Of a DNA stretch of 64,000 bases, positions 46,771-58,889 are shown one piece after another (position 1 is the first letter of the stretch; every line of letters starts with the position of its first letter). The translations under genes were made by a program, and so were the position numbers. Source of the stretch: Antennarius striatus (lineage: Eukaryota > Chordata > Actinopteri > Lophiiformes > Antennariidae); the NCBI RefSeq assembly GCF_040054535.1, contig NC_090789.1:5780697-5844696 (forward strand), written 5' to 3'. The notes under the pieces are model-generated. The model saw only the letters and a list, made by a program, of their open reading frames with translations, searched no databases and was not told the origin of the DNA.

Positions 46771-48888
46771 GCAACAGCAGCTGTGGGATTGACACAGGAG
46801 TTTGATTATTTCCAGCAGTTGCATGATGAGGAAGCTGAGGACACAGATGAGCCCTCATGATATAAAGTTATAACCCCCCTCCCCACCCGCTGTTCTAACT
46901 ACAACTAATCTGTCAGTGAGACTTCCATGTCTACTCATCTCTACTTAAACTCTCACTTGTCTTTTCTGTTTTCTTGTTCTAGTTATCATTGGGTGTGGCT
47001 GTTTGTTTTTTTTCTGTCCACACGACTGCTGGAAGAGGTTTGTGTGGAAGTATCAGATGTCTTTACTCTCTGTGCATTGTCACTGCTGTCCTGACTTCTG
47101 GGGGGGGTTACTACGACTTCATTCACTGTGAATTCATGGGGTGTGGACAGGAAGCACAGCAAGGCTGCTTGCATATCATTTCATACCAATGTATTACAAG
47201 AACCATTTTTACTCACACTCACAGCAGAAGATGTATTTCACAATGTATGAATTATTTTCTGATTGCATAAGGTGAGGAGTCAGGAATGCGGCCAGCCACC
47301 CCAGACATGATTTGAAGCCAAGAGAAGATGAGTCTGCTGTAGGAAGCTCTTCACCCTCCCTTAAGTGTGCAGCTGCTGTCGTACAGGTGTAACAGTAAAT
47401 ACCACGGAAGGAACACAGCGTGACGGTATCGTCGACTAAATTACCCACTGTAATCTTCTGAAACTCACTTCTCTAGAATCACCTATTTTGTGGTTTGGAA
47501 CACTTTCACATGCACACAACATGTGTCATCACAGTGCTTAACTTTTGTGCATATAAATGTCCAACACATCTTCAAACTACAGAGTTTGTGATTTTAGATC
47601 CTTACAAAGCATGTGCTACAGTCATGGATTTTACATGGAAATTTCAACACCTGCACAAGTCTTGTGTCTAACACTGCAAATCGGCCAATAAGCGCTACTT
47701 TTGGCGACGAGTGTGTGAAAGGTCCTTGTCAAGATACAATAGACGCACTGTGGGCTTGTAATGTGAGGCCTCTGATTGGACCACATTGTACAACAGAGGC
47801 ATTGGATGACAAAAAACACTGCTAATTTGATGTCAGACTTTGAACATTAAGAAAATTCATCAAGAAATAAGGATAGAGGAAATTCAAACAGAAATTATTC
47901 ACTCAGATATGCCAGTGCATGAAAACAATGTACAGTATAGTGAATGTGAAAGAGATCATGTGGCTGGCTCCATGCTCTCTGTCCAGCTATCATTGTGAAA
48001 CAAAGTGAGCGATCAAGTGCAGCATATTTGGGCCACAGTGTCTCATTGCTTGATAAACCAAGTGGACTTTCACCTGGCTGATTGCAGTGTTTGTAGGCAG
48101 CTAGCTGTTGGCTTCTTAATATGTTCTCTTATCATTAAGCTTCGAGGTTCGTTTAATGTATTTTATTTATGTCGATAAAAATAAAGCTAAGATTATACTT
48201 GTGAACATTGTAAAATAGGTAAAGACAAAGAAATTGCTGGATGAGTTAGTGTTAAATCACAACACGTACTCAGAACGACCATAACAGGAATGAACTACTG
48301 TGAAGGAGTTTTACAGGAAATTAGATTTTTCTGTTTGTTATTTTTCTCGTCTTTCTGTTCTCGTTCCCTTTATGACAGTTCCTCTAATAAAATAGTAAAC
48401 TCTACATCCAGCAGTAATTCTGTGTAAACTGCTTCTCTGCTGTGTGCCAGTTAGGAGTCACTCAGTTGAAGGATGTTTGATTTCTAAGTTCATGATCATG
48501 ATGAACCGCTGCCTACTGCAAACAGTAGATAGACAGCCTGTGGCCCTGGGGGTCAAAACCCAACCAGTCTGGTCCCTATAGCTGAGCACCAAATATATTT
48601 ACAATAAATATAACATGATTATGGGCTGTTTCATGACATCTGTTCTTCACCGATTCACAACATGGTCCTCCTCCAGGCTGGATTCAACCAGTCAGGTCAA
48701 CAACAGCGCTACACATGAAATTGTACTGGATTTCACGTAGGAAAGTATTTGTGTTTCTTTTCTATTAACAAAAAAAAACTGTCAATGGTTAAGTGTGGCG
48801 TCCTGCTCAATCATTACCTGCAATGTCTGGCCCAGTTTTGTTTCTTGTTAAATATTCTGAGTCTGTTAATAAATGGGAAGCGAACCTG

Positions 48889-49852
48889 AGGTTCGTTTCA
48901 CAAAGCAGGTTTAGTGGATAAGTTAACCCTGAAATCAGGGAAAACCAGGGTTTCCAGTTACTCAAAGGGAGGTATTTAACCCAGAGTCAGAGGAGGAGCC
49001 CGAGATTGTTTGTCAATTTCCCTGGAGATAAAACAGTCAGAATCATCAAGGAAGAGTTCCACAGGATTCCAGGTGAATGATGCAGAAATTTGATAAATTA
49101 GTTGGAAATTATATTCTCTTAATGACATTGTGTTGCAACCTCAGAATTGGATTAGTAACTTCAATTTCTTTTAGGATTTTCCAAGGCTCTCTCACATAAT
49201 GAAGCTGATGATGTGAACAGGAAGTCCAGTCCCAGCATAAACGTGCGCGGTCATGGAGATTGACTACTGTTTAAACATGTTAAAGGTTGCATCATAGATA
49301 AACTAACATCTGTTCAGATCGTATGTGAAGCTACAGACTACATTTCTGATGTGGAGGTAAGGTGTTCTGGGTCGGTTCCTGACTCACGGACGTATGATGA
49401 GTCTTACCTGAGCAATAGACTGTAACATGGTCAGTAACATAAAGGTTTGCAGTAACTTACTTGTCTCTGTCCTTTAATCCACTTAAATATATCCACTATA
49501 CATCACAGGACACTTTGATGGCTTTTTTTCTGGAGGACAGGGGCTACCTATGGCAGCCGAGGCTGTTGACCCCTGACACTGAAGCAGTGGCTTCAACCGC
49601 GGTCACTGCAGGACGAAACGTTGCTTTTTCTTCCAAAAATGTACTCGAATTCGGCATATGTGTACATTAAAATCTATACTTCAACTTTTTGTTCTAGTAT
49701 AGCGCGGAGCGCTTCTTGTCCGTCGTCATGCTGACTCGTCAAATTGTGGCTCCATTGATATTGCCTTATTAGAGTTGTGTCGCACCTGCTAAATTCCGGG
49801 TGAACTTACCCTGGGCTGCAGGGTTGTTAACCCTGCTTATTGAAACGGATCT
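48889..49852. mobile_element. PIF/Harbinger-type element (964 bp), defective
   Basis: The ends are imperfect inverted repeats: AGGTTCGTTTCACAAAGCAG on the left and, reversed, AGATCCGTTTCAATAAGCAG on the right. The trinucleotide CTG flanks both sides (48886-48888 and 49853-49855), matching the 3-bp CWG-type duplication of Harbinger elements. Inside, 49524-49565 on the plus strand reads LEDRGYLWQPRLLTP, resembling the 'GDSGY..QPWLLTP' segment around a catalytic Asp of Harbinger transposases. The rest of the transposase is absent or unreadable, so the copy is non-autonomous. Confidence 0.65.
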
Positions 49853-51244
49853 CTGAAGGGAACAAAATAGATGCAACTAACTAACTAACAAAGTATGTGT
49901 TAGTAGTTTAACATATTCAGCAACCAGCCAGTAGTTTTCCCTTGTTTGAGCAGGTTTGCTAACACACTCCTGACTCCATCTTCACATTGAACAGACACTT
50001 ACACAGCTTGTTTCGACCTTCTCATCTACTCTCATAGGAAAGTGAACAAGCACATATTCAAAATGTGAAACTATTTCTTTAAAGACTAAAGATGATATGT
50101 TCCATCCCATTCACGTTTTATTTAGTCATGTTTTGATTAACAGCCATATCTTTTCCCTTTGCAGACAGTGCTTGTTGTAATCCTCTTGTATATGATAGCT
50201 GTGGTTTGTTGTCCCATAAACCTTACTAACAACACCCATGCGTTTTAATTGATCGAGCAACATCCTGTTCAATAAGCTTCTGCATGGTTCCAATATTAAT
50301 TTTTTTTTCTTATCCTGTCCTACATTCGATGTTGATAATCTAAATAAGGTGCAATAACTGCGATAAGACTGTCCTCTTTTCTCTTGATGTTGATAAGGTT
50401 GGTACTGAATGACTGAGTAAATGTTGCTGTTGTACAACAGTCATCATTAAACAGTAAAGCTTTACAATGAAGTTTGTTTGGTCTGACTGCTCCTGGGGAC
50501 AAAGGTTAAACTAACTGGTCAAATAAGGAATGGGAGCACACCCCCTTAGTCTATTTCTACTCCTGTCAAATGCAGGTCAATGTTTAAAACAATTTAAAGT
50601 TATTTCGAGTCCTGAAATTTGTCAAAAATCTGTTGATACATTCAAAAAGCAGTGTGTGGAATAAGTCTATCTAATTATTAAAGGCCTATCTTAAAAATGC
50701 ATAAAGAATGTTTGGTGTTTTCTCAGAAAGCAAAGTCACAAGACTTGTAACTAATTAACATGTGCTCTTTCGTGTATTTTAACTGCTGAACTTAACCAAA
50801 AAAAATTATTTTATACAGTCGACTGACATTCGGTAAGTTCCACTCCTGTGTCCTTCAGAAGAATATCATGAGGACATTAGTGAATAAGTGAAATTCAGCC
50901 AGAAATGCAAGGGGAGTGGTGGTATGAACAAGCTGCCTGCATTCATTGTTGCCTAAGAAAAGATAAACAAAGAACGAGTGGACCTAATCCTCCCAGACCT
51001 CCAGTATTATTTGTTAGATTCTGTACTGTCGCCTCGTCTTTATCATTGGTGTGTTTTTTTAGATGTCATGACAGAGTGAGTACTGAAGACACAATAGAAC
51101 AAAAATGATGTAAGACACTGCATTGCTTTCTACACTGTGCATTATTTAGATTTGTCTATATTTTAGATCTATGTAGCAGTAGCTGTGTAGGCATGACAAG
51201 GGCAGTAAAAGATTAGGAGACGTTAAATTCAGTTAAATTGGTAA

Positions 51245-52353
51245 TGGAAGGAAAAAAAGGAAGGAAAAGGAAGAGTGTTGCATGACTTTTAGGAAGGAGT
51301 TAAGACAGGCTCTGGGTGGTCAGGAGGACAACTACAACTAATCTGATCAGGGAGAGTATGTGGTGTGTCATCTGGAAGGACAGTAGAGGAGGAGACTTGG
51401 TGGTGGAATGAGGAGGTACAGGAGTGTATACAGAGAAAGAGGTTAGCTAAGAAAAAGTGGGACACCAAGAGGACTGAGGAGAGTAGACAGGAGTACAGGG
51501 AGATGCAGCGTAAGGTGAAGGTAGAGGTAGCAAAGGCCAAACAAGGGGCTTATGATGACTTGTATGCTAGGTTGGACAGTAAAGAGGCTGACAGACGAGG
51601 TTAGATAGGAATCTCCATGGACTATGATGTTTGCAGATGACATTGTGATCTGCAGTGAGAGCAGGGAACAGGTGGAGGAGAAGCTAGAGAGGTGGAGGTT
51701 TGTCCTGGAAAGAAGAGGAATGAAGGTTAGCCGCAGTAAGACAGAGTACATGTGTGTGAATGAGAGGGACCCAAGTGGATGAGTGAGGTTACAGGGAGAA
51801 GAGATCAAGAAGGTGGAGGATTTTAAGTACCTAGGGTCAACAGTCCAGAGCAATGGAGAGTCTGGAAAAGAGGTGAAGAAGCGTGTACAGAAAAAGAGAA
51901 AAGTGTCAGGTGTGATGTGTGATAGAAGAGTTTCAGCTAGAATGAAAGGAAAGGTGTACAAAACTGTGGTGAGACCAGCGATGTTGTTTGGTCTAGAGAC
52001 AGTGTCACTGAGGAAAAAACAGGAGACAGAGCTGGAGGTAGCAGAGATGAAGATGCTGAGGTTCTCTTTGGGAGTGACCAGGAAGGATAGGATCAGGAAT
52101 GAGTACATCAGAGGGACAGCACATGTTAGAGGTCTTGGAGATAAAGTCAGAGAGGCCAGACTGAGATGGTTTGGACATGTCCAGAGGAGAGATAGTGAAT
52201 ATATTGGTAGAAGGATGCTGAGTTTTGAACTGGCAGGAGGCCTGTGAACATGAAGGTAGTTGGTGTGAGAGAAGAGGATACAGAAGACAGGGTTAGATGG
52301 AGGCAACCGATTCGCTGACCCCTGGAGAAAAAAGCTGAAAGGAGAAGAATAAG
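51245..52353 (+). mobile_element. RTE-like LINE, 5'-truncated and internally deleted
   Basis: From about 51365 the plus strand reads EEETWWWNEEVQECIQRKRL and continues as the Lys/Glu-rich linker after the endonuclease. Near 51600 the frame jumps to [20 protein letters not shown], the reverse-transcriptase YADD-type catalytic box, so fingers and palm are missing. The 3' part has LGSTVQSNGE and the C-terminal LRWFGHVQRRDSEYIGRRML, typical of RTE-group LINEs in fish. It has an in-frame stop near 51780 and frame breaks. A perfect 20-bp direct repeat (51225-51244 and 52354-52373) brackets it as target-site duplication, beginning AAATTCAG and ending TTGGTAA. A non-functional relic. Confidence 0.85.
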
Positions 52354-52722
52354 AAATTCAGTTAAATTGGTAACGCATTTTTGCGTGTGCTACAAAACGC
52401 ATGGTGTTACTGCTATTTTACGCATGTACAATTATAAAGTATTTTTACTGCATTCAGTCCTGGCTGGACTGCATTCCAGCCCTCACAGATAAAGTTGGAC
52501 CAGTTCCTAAAGTGGAAACTACACCTAATCAGCCTCTGTTTTGATTCCTGAGGAAAATATGCAAGGTCAAGTTGACAGGAACTTTAGCTTTTGGGCGACT
52601 GCAATGCATTGGATTATAAACTCAAAGTACAAGAGCAATGAACGCAGTAGTATAGAAAAGTGTTATTCATGTAACTGCTTGGTTCACTGATGCAGTCATT
52701 TTCTTTAAGACAAAACAATCTT

Positions 52723-52860
52723 TAATTGTCTCATCTTCATGGTCTTCTGAATCTGGGTCAGGGTTTAATGCTGAAGCTTGTCCCGGCTGTGAGAGGTGGG
52801 GTACACCCTGGACAAGTCACCAGTTTATCGCAGCACCACGTAGAGAGACTTGCTGTGAAG
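52723..52860 (+). repeat. Fragment of a common fish dispersed repeat
   Basis: GAGAGGTGGGGTACACCCTG then GACAAGTCACCAGTTTATCG and CAGCACCACGTAGAGAGA follows a very abundant fish repeat (normally GGCGGGGTACACCCTGGACA ... GTCGCCAGTCTATCGCAGGG). Moderately diverged. Confidence 0.6.
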
Positions 52861-54286
52861 CGAAAGTGCCACCATCCTGCCCATAGTTTAATTCAATTCC
52901 CATCAAACTAATTGGTCTTATAATTAATTTAAGTATGGTAACAGCTACTGCTGTGTTGGAGATGGGACTCCATTTTTTTATGTACAGTACTGCGGAACAA
53001 CATGGTTTGTATGTAAATGGTGAACCTGGCTGTTATTAGAGTGAGTATGAAATAGATGAAATGGTTCTGGTGGTTTGTTGTGGATAGAGGAGAGGGACTT
53101 CAGTAGAAATAATAATGGAAAGGAAACAGCAGGCAAGGAGTCTCATAGACATAGATAAACAGTGGAAGAGTCAACAGCAGACTTTCCTTTAAAGAGTTCC
53201 TTGACATTTTGGGAAACACGCGTTACTCATGATAATATGAACCCATAACCCACACGAGGAGGAAACAGTCCCTTTACCTCTGTCTGACCACCTATGGGTG
53301 AAATTTGACTCATCCTAAACCTTTAAAGCAAACTATTGCATTATTGTCAGAGGTTGTCAGCAGTCACAAACTTCAGGAACTAATCTTCCTGCTGAAATAT
53401 TCAAACTTGTCAAAATTTATTACATTCAATAAATATATAATTAATGTAATAATATACATGGAATCAAAAAAAGTGGAGATCTCTAAGTGGGTTTTTTTTT
53501 TCAAGACGGGACTGTCAGACTTTTTTTTTTCCTCCTCACCATTCTTTTGAAGTTTTATGAAAGGTGATACAGAAGGAGGAATGAAACTATTTGTGACTGA
53601 GTTTTTTGAATGGCAATACGTCCTTAAGTTACAAATTTACTGTCAAATTAAGTTAATAGTGCACACCAATCCAGACTGCAGGGGAGTGAATACTGTACAA
53701 TATTTTCAATGATTGATAGTTTGCTCTGGGCGAAGCCCTGTGACTGTGTTGCTTCGTTCACAGTCTGAGCTATCGTTAATAGTTAGTAAAGATTTGGTTG
53801 GGGACCCACATAAACCTGCTGTTAATTATTCTTTGTTAACCTTGTAGAAAGGATAAACAAATGTTGAGTCTTCAAACGGCTGGAAATATAATCCCACTGT
53901 TGTAAATCAAAGGTTACTCCTACACTATCGGAGGACAAAACATGTGTCAGCTTTGTTGATGAAAGTTTAAAAAAATGTAGATAAAACTTAAGTTTCGTTA
54001 ATCATGATTAGTGCATTTAAAAGTTCCCAAATTTCTACTAAAGGCCTCCGTGTGATGGGCAAAGTTCAGAGTAGGATCAAAGGTTAAAGCAGAAACGAAT
54101 AAGATGATGCCTTTAAATGAATTATTGTTATAAAAATTGTCATTGGCCTTATTTATTAGCAAATTGTGTCAAGTAGCGTGATATGGCCTTCAAAAACAAA
54201 AGTTTAAATGGATTGAGCCACTGTATATGGTTTTTACGTGCAGTACCTGAACGCACCACAGCGTGCTGATTTAACAGTCTTTACAG

Positions 54287-54412
54287 ACGATTATCGATGA
54301 CATCATCAGCTGTGGGCTGGAAGGGAGGAACCGGGACGAGGAAGACGAGCTCGACGTGACTTCCCTGATTGATTGTCGTGAAGGAATGCCAAAGAAGAGC
54401 GTGTTTATTTAG
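54287..54412 (+). other. GC-rich open segment with exon-like borders, unassigned
   Basis: Within AT-rich DNA, an acceptor-like CTTTACAG is followed by 41 open codons (TIIDDIISCGLEGRNRDEED, then ELDVTSLIDCREG..., ending KKSVFI) and a TAG. I do not recognise the peptide and found no partner exon. It could be the last exon of an unseen plus-strand gene, a conserved regulatory element, or chance. Confidence 0.2.
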
Positions 54413-55229
54413 TGACATTCTTCCAAACAGAGCCACGCCTTTAAAAAACCTCCAGTAGGCAATGCTTTTTCAGGGCATGGCAGGGATGAGAAGAGAGTTC
54501 AGTAAAGATGATTAACTTTATTTACAGTTTAGAATTGTTAATGTTCTGATAGTTACCGGAATAACTAAGAATTATCTGAAAAAGACATAACACCACCTAG
54601 ATTCTGCAAAGAAGCTCAACAAATGCACCAATAATCATTTTACAAGTCTGAAGTTTATATTTATTCATTTACACAAAATAGAGCAAATTCAAAAATGAAA
54701 TTGCCATAAATAAAATTACTTAGATAAAACTAAAATTTGATGCTAAAATGTAATTTTTGTGAGACATGCTCTGATACAAATGGCAACCTTCAGAGTCACC
54801 CAAAGAAGCATGTTTCCATGGATACAACAAAAAATAACTAAATAGCAAGTACATTAATTTATTATAGTTAATATATGTGTACACTGGTGATCCAAATATG
54901 TTACATTATTTATTGTGAGCAATAATGACTGTAATTAATGAATTAATTGATTTCTGTCATGCAATTCATGTCAAACCCCTTGACTGTGTGTATAGAAGTG
55001 AACCAAGGAGATTTAAAAAAGGCTCTGTGGTGTTCACTTGCTTAATATGAAAACAACCAGTAATTTGTTTCTTATTAACTTGTAATGATCTACTTAATCT
55101 AATCAGTCACTAAAACAAGGGGAACCAAACAAAAACACAAGCATCATCTATCACAGGTGATGCAACTGGAGTAAACATTATCTTACACAATACGTGCATC
55201 CCATCACCACTGATTACAGCAGTAATCCT

Positions 55230-55450
55230 CTTCCGCACGGACAGGTACAAACTGCATGATGTTATCCTATTGCTATCGCTCTCTCAACCAACGCCATGTT
55301 TTTCATGGGGTTTAGATCAGGGCTAATCTCTGGCTAGTCCAGAACAGTCCCGTCTTTGTCTTCCAGAAACTCTGCACACAAGAGACAATGTCACACCATC
55401 AGCACAGCACCAGCATAATGCCATCGAGTTTGAGGTCCATTACTCGTCAA
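55230..55450 (-). mobile_element. Tc1/mariner transposase relic
   Basis: The minus strand at about 55270-55365 reads LEDKDGTVLD, a stop, then PEISPDLNPMKNMALVER, matching the 'WPAQSPDLNPIENLW' block that precedes the last catalytic Asp/Glu of Tc1-type transposases. Stops and heavy divergence show an old, dead copy; ends are not visible. Confidence 0.6.
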
Positions 55451-55600
55451 CCGTTGGGCAGATGACTTTCTCCCCAGTCCCCAATAAAGCAGTTCCCCTA
55501 AAAATAGTTTATTTCAGATTCAAGACCCCTTAGAAAAAAATAAATCACATATAAGAGAGAATGTATTTCTCACATCGGGACAAACTGTGAGTACATTCTA

Positions 55601-55660
55601 AGACACTGACAGTGTCTTGTCAGTCACTGACGGTGACGCTGAGTCACTGTCAGTGACTCA
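55601..55660. repeat. Run of three short perfect palindromes
   Basis: Positions 55601-55617, 55619-55631 and 55640-55660 are each perfect inverted repeats around a single central base, and all use the core CACTG/CAGTG. The last contains TGAGTCA (55640-55646) and TGACTCA (55654-55660), two AP-1 consensus sites facing each other. Confidence 0.85.
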
Positions 55661-56780
55661 TTCCCTATTAAACTGTTAAAATGCTGTTCATTCATACAAT
55701 GTGGCAGACTTAATATGTACTCAATGTAAGTGGAAGGACAGTTTGTCATGATCTTAGAATAAAATAAAGAATAAAGTGCTCTGATAACATCAATGCAGGA
55801 CAATGGAACAGATTTTTTTTTTACACTTAACTTCATATATCTTTTCAAATTACAGTTCCAAGGGTTGTACTGTAGTGTAAACAATACATTTCTTAATAAT
55901 TTTCCTACGGGGGTCCATAAAGTAAATTTAAATTTTAAAAAAGCTGGGGGGAAAAAAAAACAAAAAGTTGACTGTTTCAAAATAAAACATTTATCATTTG
56001 TAAAAGAAAGAAATACTACACATTTGTCTAGTAAATATAATTGTGTACATACATCATGTAATGATCTTTTGCTTGAAATGTATGAAGAAAAAACAAATAC
56101 AATTTAAGGTAGCTAAATGTCTTTCCCTGATTTAGTTATTGCACATCCAGCTCTGGATTTAGGTTTATGGTTCATCTAGATCTGCACATGTCTATTCACT
56201 CTCACGACCATTAACACCTTTCATGATGAATGAATTATTTTCTAGGAGATTAAGCAAAATTGTGGAACACTTGTATGTGTATGTGTGAAAAAAACAGGCC
56301 CATATGAAAACAGAACCTCCTTGTCAGAGTTAATAATAGATCATTATTTTCCTTTAGATGTGTTATGAATGCCTTCTTAATAAAATAATTCTAACTGTAA
56401 CATTTACTTGTTATTTATTAACTTTATGTTGCTTTATAATGACTTTATATTCAGAAAGGCATCTGCACACCTCTTCCATAGCTGAGCATTGCTGTTATTG
56501 TACTACAGTACTCATATAAATGTATTTTGTACTATTTTATAGTATGCTCATGGGATTAAATTGCAGTTCACAAGTATATAGCATTTTTTACAAGTAATTG
56601 CAAACGTGTGACATATAAGTCACAATGACACAGATATAATTTCAGTAGCAACCCTGCAGTTGAATGGGAGGAAGTGGAAGAGCTAAAATTAGAGCATTTG
56701 TCCCCAGTGCTGCAGCGTCCCATGGTGTTGCCTGGCCTACATGTATACAAGCTGCTGAGCAACTGTCTAGGATTAACCGG

Positions 56781-56782
<2 letters not shown>

Positions 56783-56842
<60 letters not shown>

Positions 56843-56855
56843 ACACACACACACA

Positions 56856-56901
<46 letters not shown>

Positions 56902-56926
56902 CGCACACACACACACACACACACAC
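56783..56926. repeat. (CA)n microsatellite with interruptions
   Basis: About 144 bp of CA with two ATAC and two ACGC interruptions; it gives rise to several spurious Thr-His or Cys-Val frames. Confidence 0.97.
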
Positions 56927-58889
56927 GGCGTGAGAGCCAGTGGCAATCAGAAAATATGTTTTTACAACAAATGGACAGCTTTTTTTTAGCTGGAGGGGGC
57001 ACTTCCACTGCGCTATGATAAAAACAACACTCACAACATGCAGAAATTCAGGAAATTGGTGGATCCAAAGCTACAATGGCCTCTACAGCAAATTCAATGG
57101 GGGTCCTCAGTGCAGTGGGCTTCCCTCCCCCGCACACTTAACTGCTTTTTCAAGTAATGGCCTAATTTACAGATGAACTGATGCTAATTGAAACCAACTA
57201 AGTACTCTTGACTAGTATCAGGTTGGCTACAGAAATTCCAGGAAATCCTGGTAGTCCTAGTGTTTAACACAGGTTTCTCAGTCAGTAAACAAGCCATCCT
57301 TAACAATGGACACACAGAGAAATGCTATTTTTATTCAGTCTAAACTCCTATATTTTCTGATTTACCAACATGGATGAGATAGTATGCGTCGCATTAAAAT
57401 CTAGGAGTTGCATGCATTTAATGCAAATAATTTGTGAGCTCAAGCTCTTTTTCATTCCAGGAAGTAGTGGATATAATATGAATGTCCATAAAGAGATGCA
57501 CTGTAGAAAAGGGAAGAGAAGTGTTTCATTGTGCTCCGTCTCAGTGTTTCTCCCAGTCAGTCACATGCTCATCTGTTCTGTCTGACTGCCAGGCTCTCTG
57601 AGTGTAATCTCAGCTAACCAGTCAACTGGGGGGTGGGGGTGGGGGCTGCATTACAATCTAGGCCGTCCACCAGTAATCCCAGTGTGTCATGGCCATCAAT
57701 GCCAAATGGTGACCTCACTTATCTTCTCTTCATTCCTCATGACAAACTTACCTTCAGCTACAAGGAAAAACTCCCATTCTGTGCTTTCTGTGAAGAAATG
57801 CCTGATCTTGATCAGGGCTGTCAAGTACAAACTCAAAATGAATAAATGCTAATATCATTGTCTTTTAAAATCAAAAATGAAATACAACGTTAAGTCTGAA
57901 GCAGAAGTTTCTCTGAGACTGAACAAGGTAGAAAGGAGAATTTTGGACAGCTCATAAAACATTATTTTTATAGCGTGTGGGGTTTCGATCTAAGTGGACA
58001 TTTATTCTGTATGTGCAAATTCTCTAACACAAAAAATTGTTCCAACTTTTATGTGAACCAGATGTTTCATTGGCATGACATCCATCGTAAATCATTAAAA
58101 CCACTCGTCTGCAGTCTCTGGTGTTTTTTGTGTCCCCAAGCTTTAAAAATCTCTAGAATTTCTTGAAATTTGCAGCAGTTTACAGCTTGACACACTTTCA
58201 ATAACCTGTTTATCAGGTTCACTTGAGGTAACCTGACATCAAGCACAATGAATTAGAGCACTAAAAAAACATGAATAAGGGTACATGAATATCAATTGCT
58301 GATCTGAGTCATTCCTTCAGTGCATGACAGGAAGTCTGCTATTTATCTATTGTCCGCTGCCTGGTATTCACCTGGCTTATCACTCTAAACCCAGTTTAGT
58401 TCATTTTTCTTCTTTTATTGTGAATAGCTGCCTTGTATCTTCATGCAAACTGCGGCCCAATAGTTAAGAGACACACACTCAGATAGAGGTCATCTGCCAG
58501 AACATGTACTGTCACAGATTTTCCAAATAAAGAAAAGCAAATAGTTTTCATCATCAGTTTACGCAACTTAACCTTGTCTCTGTGGTCAGTCAACTTGGCA
58601 TTACATCAACCACAATGTAGGGTGACCACAGTTTCAAACAGGGCTTGAAGTTCAACTTTAAACCAAATTACTCTGCTGTTCTTTATAATGTCAGAGGAAG
58701 AAAAAAAACAGAAGGTTTGGGATGCAGGGGGAAATTTATTTATTTTTTTGGTTTACAATTTATTGTTTTGTGGGTTTTTTTTGTTCGTTTGCTTGTTTCA
58801 TGTTTCATGTTTCTCAGAAAAAAATAAAAAAAGGTATCAAATTTCTCACGTTTCTTGTAGGTTTAAATCGCAAGGAAACGGGTGGCTGC

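Larger units (their letters stand above)
46860..58850. other. Spacer between ndrg1 and the forkhead gene
   Basis: No recognisable cellular gene. The stretch holds a Harbinger-type element, an RTE-like LINE remnant, a Tc1 relic, a CA microsatellite, a palindrome cluster and a GC-rich open frame at 54287-54412, each listed separately. The rest is AT-rich and without visible structure. Confidence 0.6.

Noticed and set aside
47613..47825. 70-codon Cys-containing frame
   Set aside because: Sequence around it looks repeat-like; no signal peptide, domain or splice context.
51443..52306. 287-codon minus-strand open frame
   Set aside because: Antisense shadow of the RTE-like LINE; Ser/Leu-rich reading of a purine-rich coding strand.
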